From Bacteroidales bacterium (GTDB lineage Bacteria; Bacteroidota; Bacteroidia; Bacteroidales; Tenuifilaceae), in NCBI GenBank assembly GCA_017454165.1, contig JAFTDN010000143.1, forward strand, positions 1 to 35,375: a stretch of 35,375 bases of DNA, given 5' to 3'. Shown one piece after another: positions 34,772-35,375 of the stretch (within the stretch, counting starts at the first letter, position 1; the number at the start of each line of letters is the position of its first letter). The position numbers and the translations under genes are program-made. The notes beneath the pieces were generated by a model, which saw only the letters and a list, made by a program, of their open reading frames with translations, was not told where the DNA came from and searched no databases.

Positions 34772-34823
34772 GAGCCTGTCGAAGGCACCGTTCCCCTCCC
34801 CCACGCCTTCGACAAGCTCAGGC
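34772..34823. repeat. REP-type inverted repeat (GAGCCTGTCGAAG family)
   Basis: GAGCCTGTCGAAGGC (34772-34786) faces GCCTTCGACAAGCTC (34805-34819) across 18 nt, with one mismatch. CTTCGACA(A/G)GCTCAG is a well-known REP core found in many bacterial genomes and linked to REP-associated tyrosine transposases. Two more copies of the core occur at 35059-35073 and 35138-35152. Confidence 0.8.
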
Positions 34824-34839
34824 TTCCCCTGCTTCCCCC

Positions 34840-34875
34840 AAAAAACAGCAGAGGCGGGGAGCTCCCCGCCTCTGC
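34840..34875 (-). terminator. intrinsic terminator of the T9SS cargo gene
   Basis: GCAGAGGCGGGGAG (34848-34861) and CTCCCCGCCTCTGC (34862-34875) form an exact 28-bp palindrome. On the minus strand it is followed by TG and six T (34845-34840). It lies 78 nt after the stop of the sorting-domain gene. Confidence 0.85.
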
Positions 34876-34953
34876 GTCTATCGCGGCTGCGTTGGTGCCG
34901 CAACCCTACATGCTCATGCTCTACAGCCAAGGGGCCATGCCCTATGGCTTTGC

Positions 34954-35375
34954 CTACAGCCTCACCACCCTGGCCACGGCGTTGCCCACGCGGATGATGT
35001 AAACACCTGTGGGATAGCTGCTCAGGTCGATGCGGATGCGGCCCGTTGCCGCTGGGGCTGAGCCTGTCGAAGTTCCCTGCACGGGCACACGCACCACCAG
35101 CTGACCGCTGGCCGTGTACACCTTCACCTCGGCAGTGACTTCGACAGGCTCAGGCACCGTTAGCCACAGCTCGCCAGTGGTGGGGTTCGGGTATACGCTC
35201 AGGCCCTCGCGGTGAATGCCGAGCAGGCCCGTGGCCTCCACCTTCTCGAACACGGCCACCAGCTCGGCCTCGCCCGTGCACTCAAAGGTGTAGGGGTTGG
35301 CGGTGCTCACCTCGGCACCGCCCTTGGTCCACCGCACGAAGCGGTAGCCCTCGTTGCCCGTGGCCGTGAGCCGCA
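34954..35375 (-). CDS. T9SS-exported protein: InlB B-repeat-like segment plus C-terminal sorting domain (5' end beyond window)
   Basis: The frame is open to the right edge, so only the last 140 residues are seen. They start with a divergent InlB-B/Listeria-Bacteroides repeat-like segment (GYRFVRWTKGGAEVS, NPYTFECTGEAELVAVFE), usual in large surface adhesin-type proteins. A type A T9SS sorting domain follows (SVYPNPTTGELWLTV, VKVYTASGQLVVRV, IDLSSYPTGVYIIRVGNAVARVVRL). T9SS would export the protein and link it to the surface or release it. Two REP cores (35059-35073, 35138-35152) are translated within the sorting domain as PEPVEVT and GTSTGSAP. A codon at 35337 could be read as GTG but the coherent domain continues upstream, so it is not the start. 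Confidence 0.88.
   Translation of the reverse strand, partial: RLTATGNEGYRFVRWTKGGAEVSTANPYTFECTGEAELVAVFEKVEATGLLGIHREGLSVYPNPTTGELWLTVPEPVEVTAEVKVYTASGQLVVRVPVQGTSTGSAPAATGRIRIDLSSYPTGVYIIRVGNAVARVVRL
35059..35152. repeat. REP inverted pair inside the sorting-domain coding region
   Basis: TGAGCCTGTCGAAGT (35059-35073) and ACTTCGACAGGCTCA (35138-35152) are exact inverted copies, 64 nt apart, with the same core as the intergenic REP at 34772-34823. Both lie in frame inside the T9SS cargo gene. Confidence 0.85.

Noticed and set aside
34496-35002. Plus-strand open frame of 168 codons across the REP and terminator
   Set aside because: It runs through palindromes, the REP element, a terminator and the antisense of the T9SS cargo gene, with no domain.

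Overview
The window comes from a GC-rich member of the Bacteroidales/Bacteroidetes. The evidence is the Bacteroidetes promoter signature (TAnnTTTG, sometimes with TTTG/TTG about 20 nt upstream) in front of many genes; many outer-membrane beta-barrels and lipoproteins; DUF3078, DUF4876, DUF6850 and DUF6089 family proteins; paired Skp/OmpH chaperones beside BamA; and a type IX secretion (T9SS) C-terminal sorting domain at the right edge. I cannot name the species from sequence alone.

Layout. 1-5890 (minus): a putative nutrient or metal uptake operon, made of a TonB-dependent receptor, a DUF4876 lipoprotein and a DUF6850 beta-barrel that runs off the left edge. A 19-bp palindrome abuts the first start codon. 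6025-9524 (plus): tRNA-Leu(CAG), engB, prs, then rplY-pth and an S4-domain protein, i.e. translation and nucleotide metabolism. 9549-19404 (minus): a DUF3078 barrel, a two-module transglutaminase-fold lipoprotein that lacks the expected catalytic residues, recA, a TSP3/EF-hand barrel next to a duplicated-domain SPOR-like protein, a TGS plus uridine-kinase-type nucleoside kinase, and murI. 19406-26458 (minus): an envelope-biogenesis block in the order nadK, beta-barrel, DUF6089 (PorG-like) barrel, uppS, bamA, skp, skp, closed by a good intrinsic terminator. 26479-28037 (plus): pdxJ and an alpha/beta hydrolase. 28046-30757 (minus): ettA and an unrecognised secreted protein. 30890-32349 (plus): a CCA-adding enzyme/poly(A) polymerase with a near-leaderless promoter. 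32343-34182 (minus): a small lipoprotein and an unusual ankyrin-repeat plus beta-barrel fusion.

The right end (34212-35375) is the least conventional part. It holds a compact promoter-to-terminator unit predicting an ~80-nt small RNA, a palindrome-rich gene-free block, a REP-type inverted repeat, an intrinsic terminator, and the 3' end of a T9SS cargo gene. The coding sequence of that cargo gene contains a second REP inverted pair, translated in frame.

The most interesting candidates are the small RNA unit, the REP elements translated inside a T9SS sorting domain, the pseudo-transglutaminase, the ankyrin/beta-barrel fusion with its overlapping lipoprotein, the receptor/DUF4876/DUF6850 operon with its operator-like palindrome, and three back-to-back perfect hairpins inside pth. 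All functional statements rest on reading motifs by eye; no database search was run.
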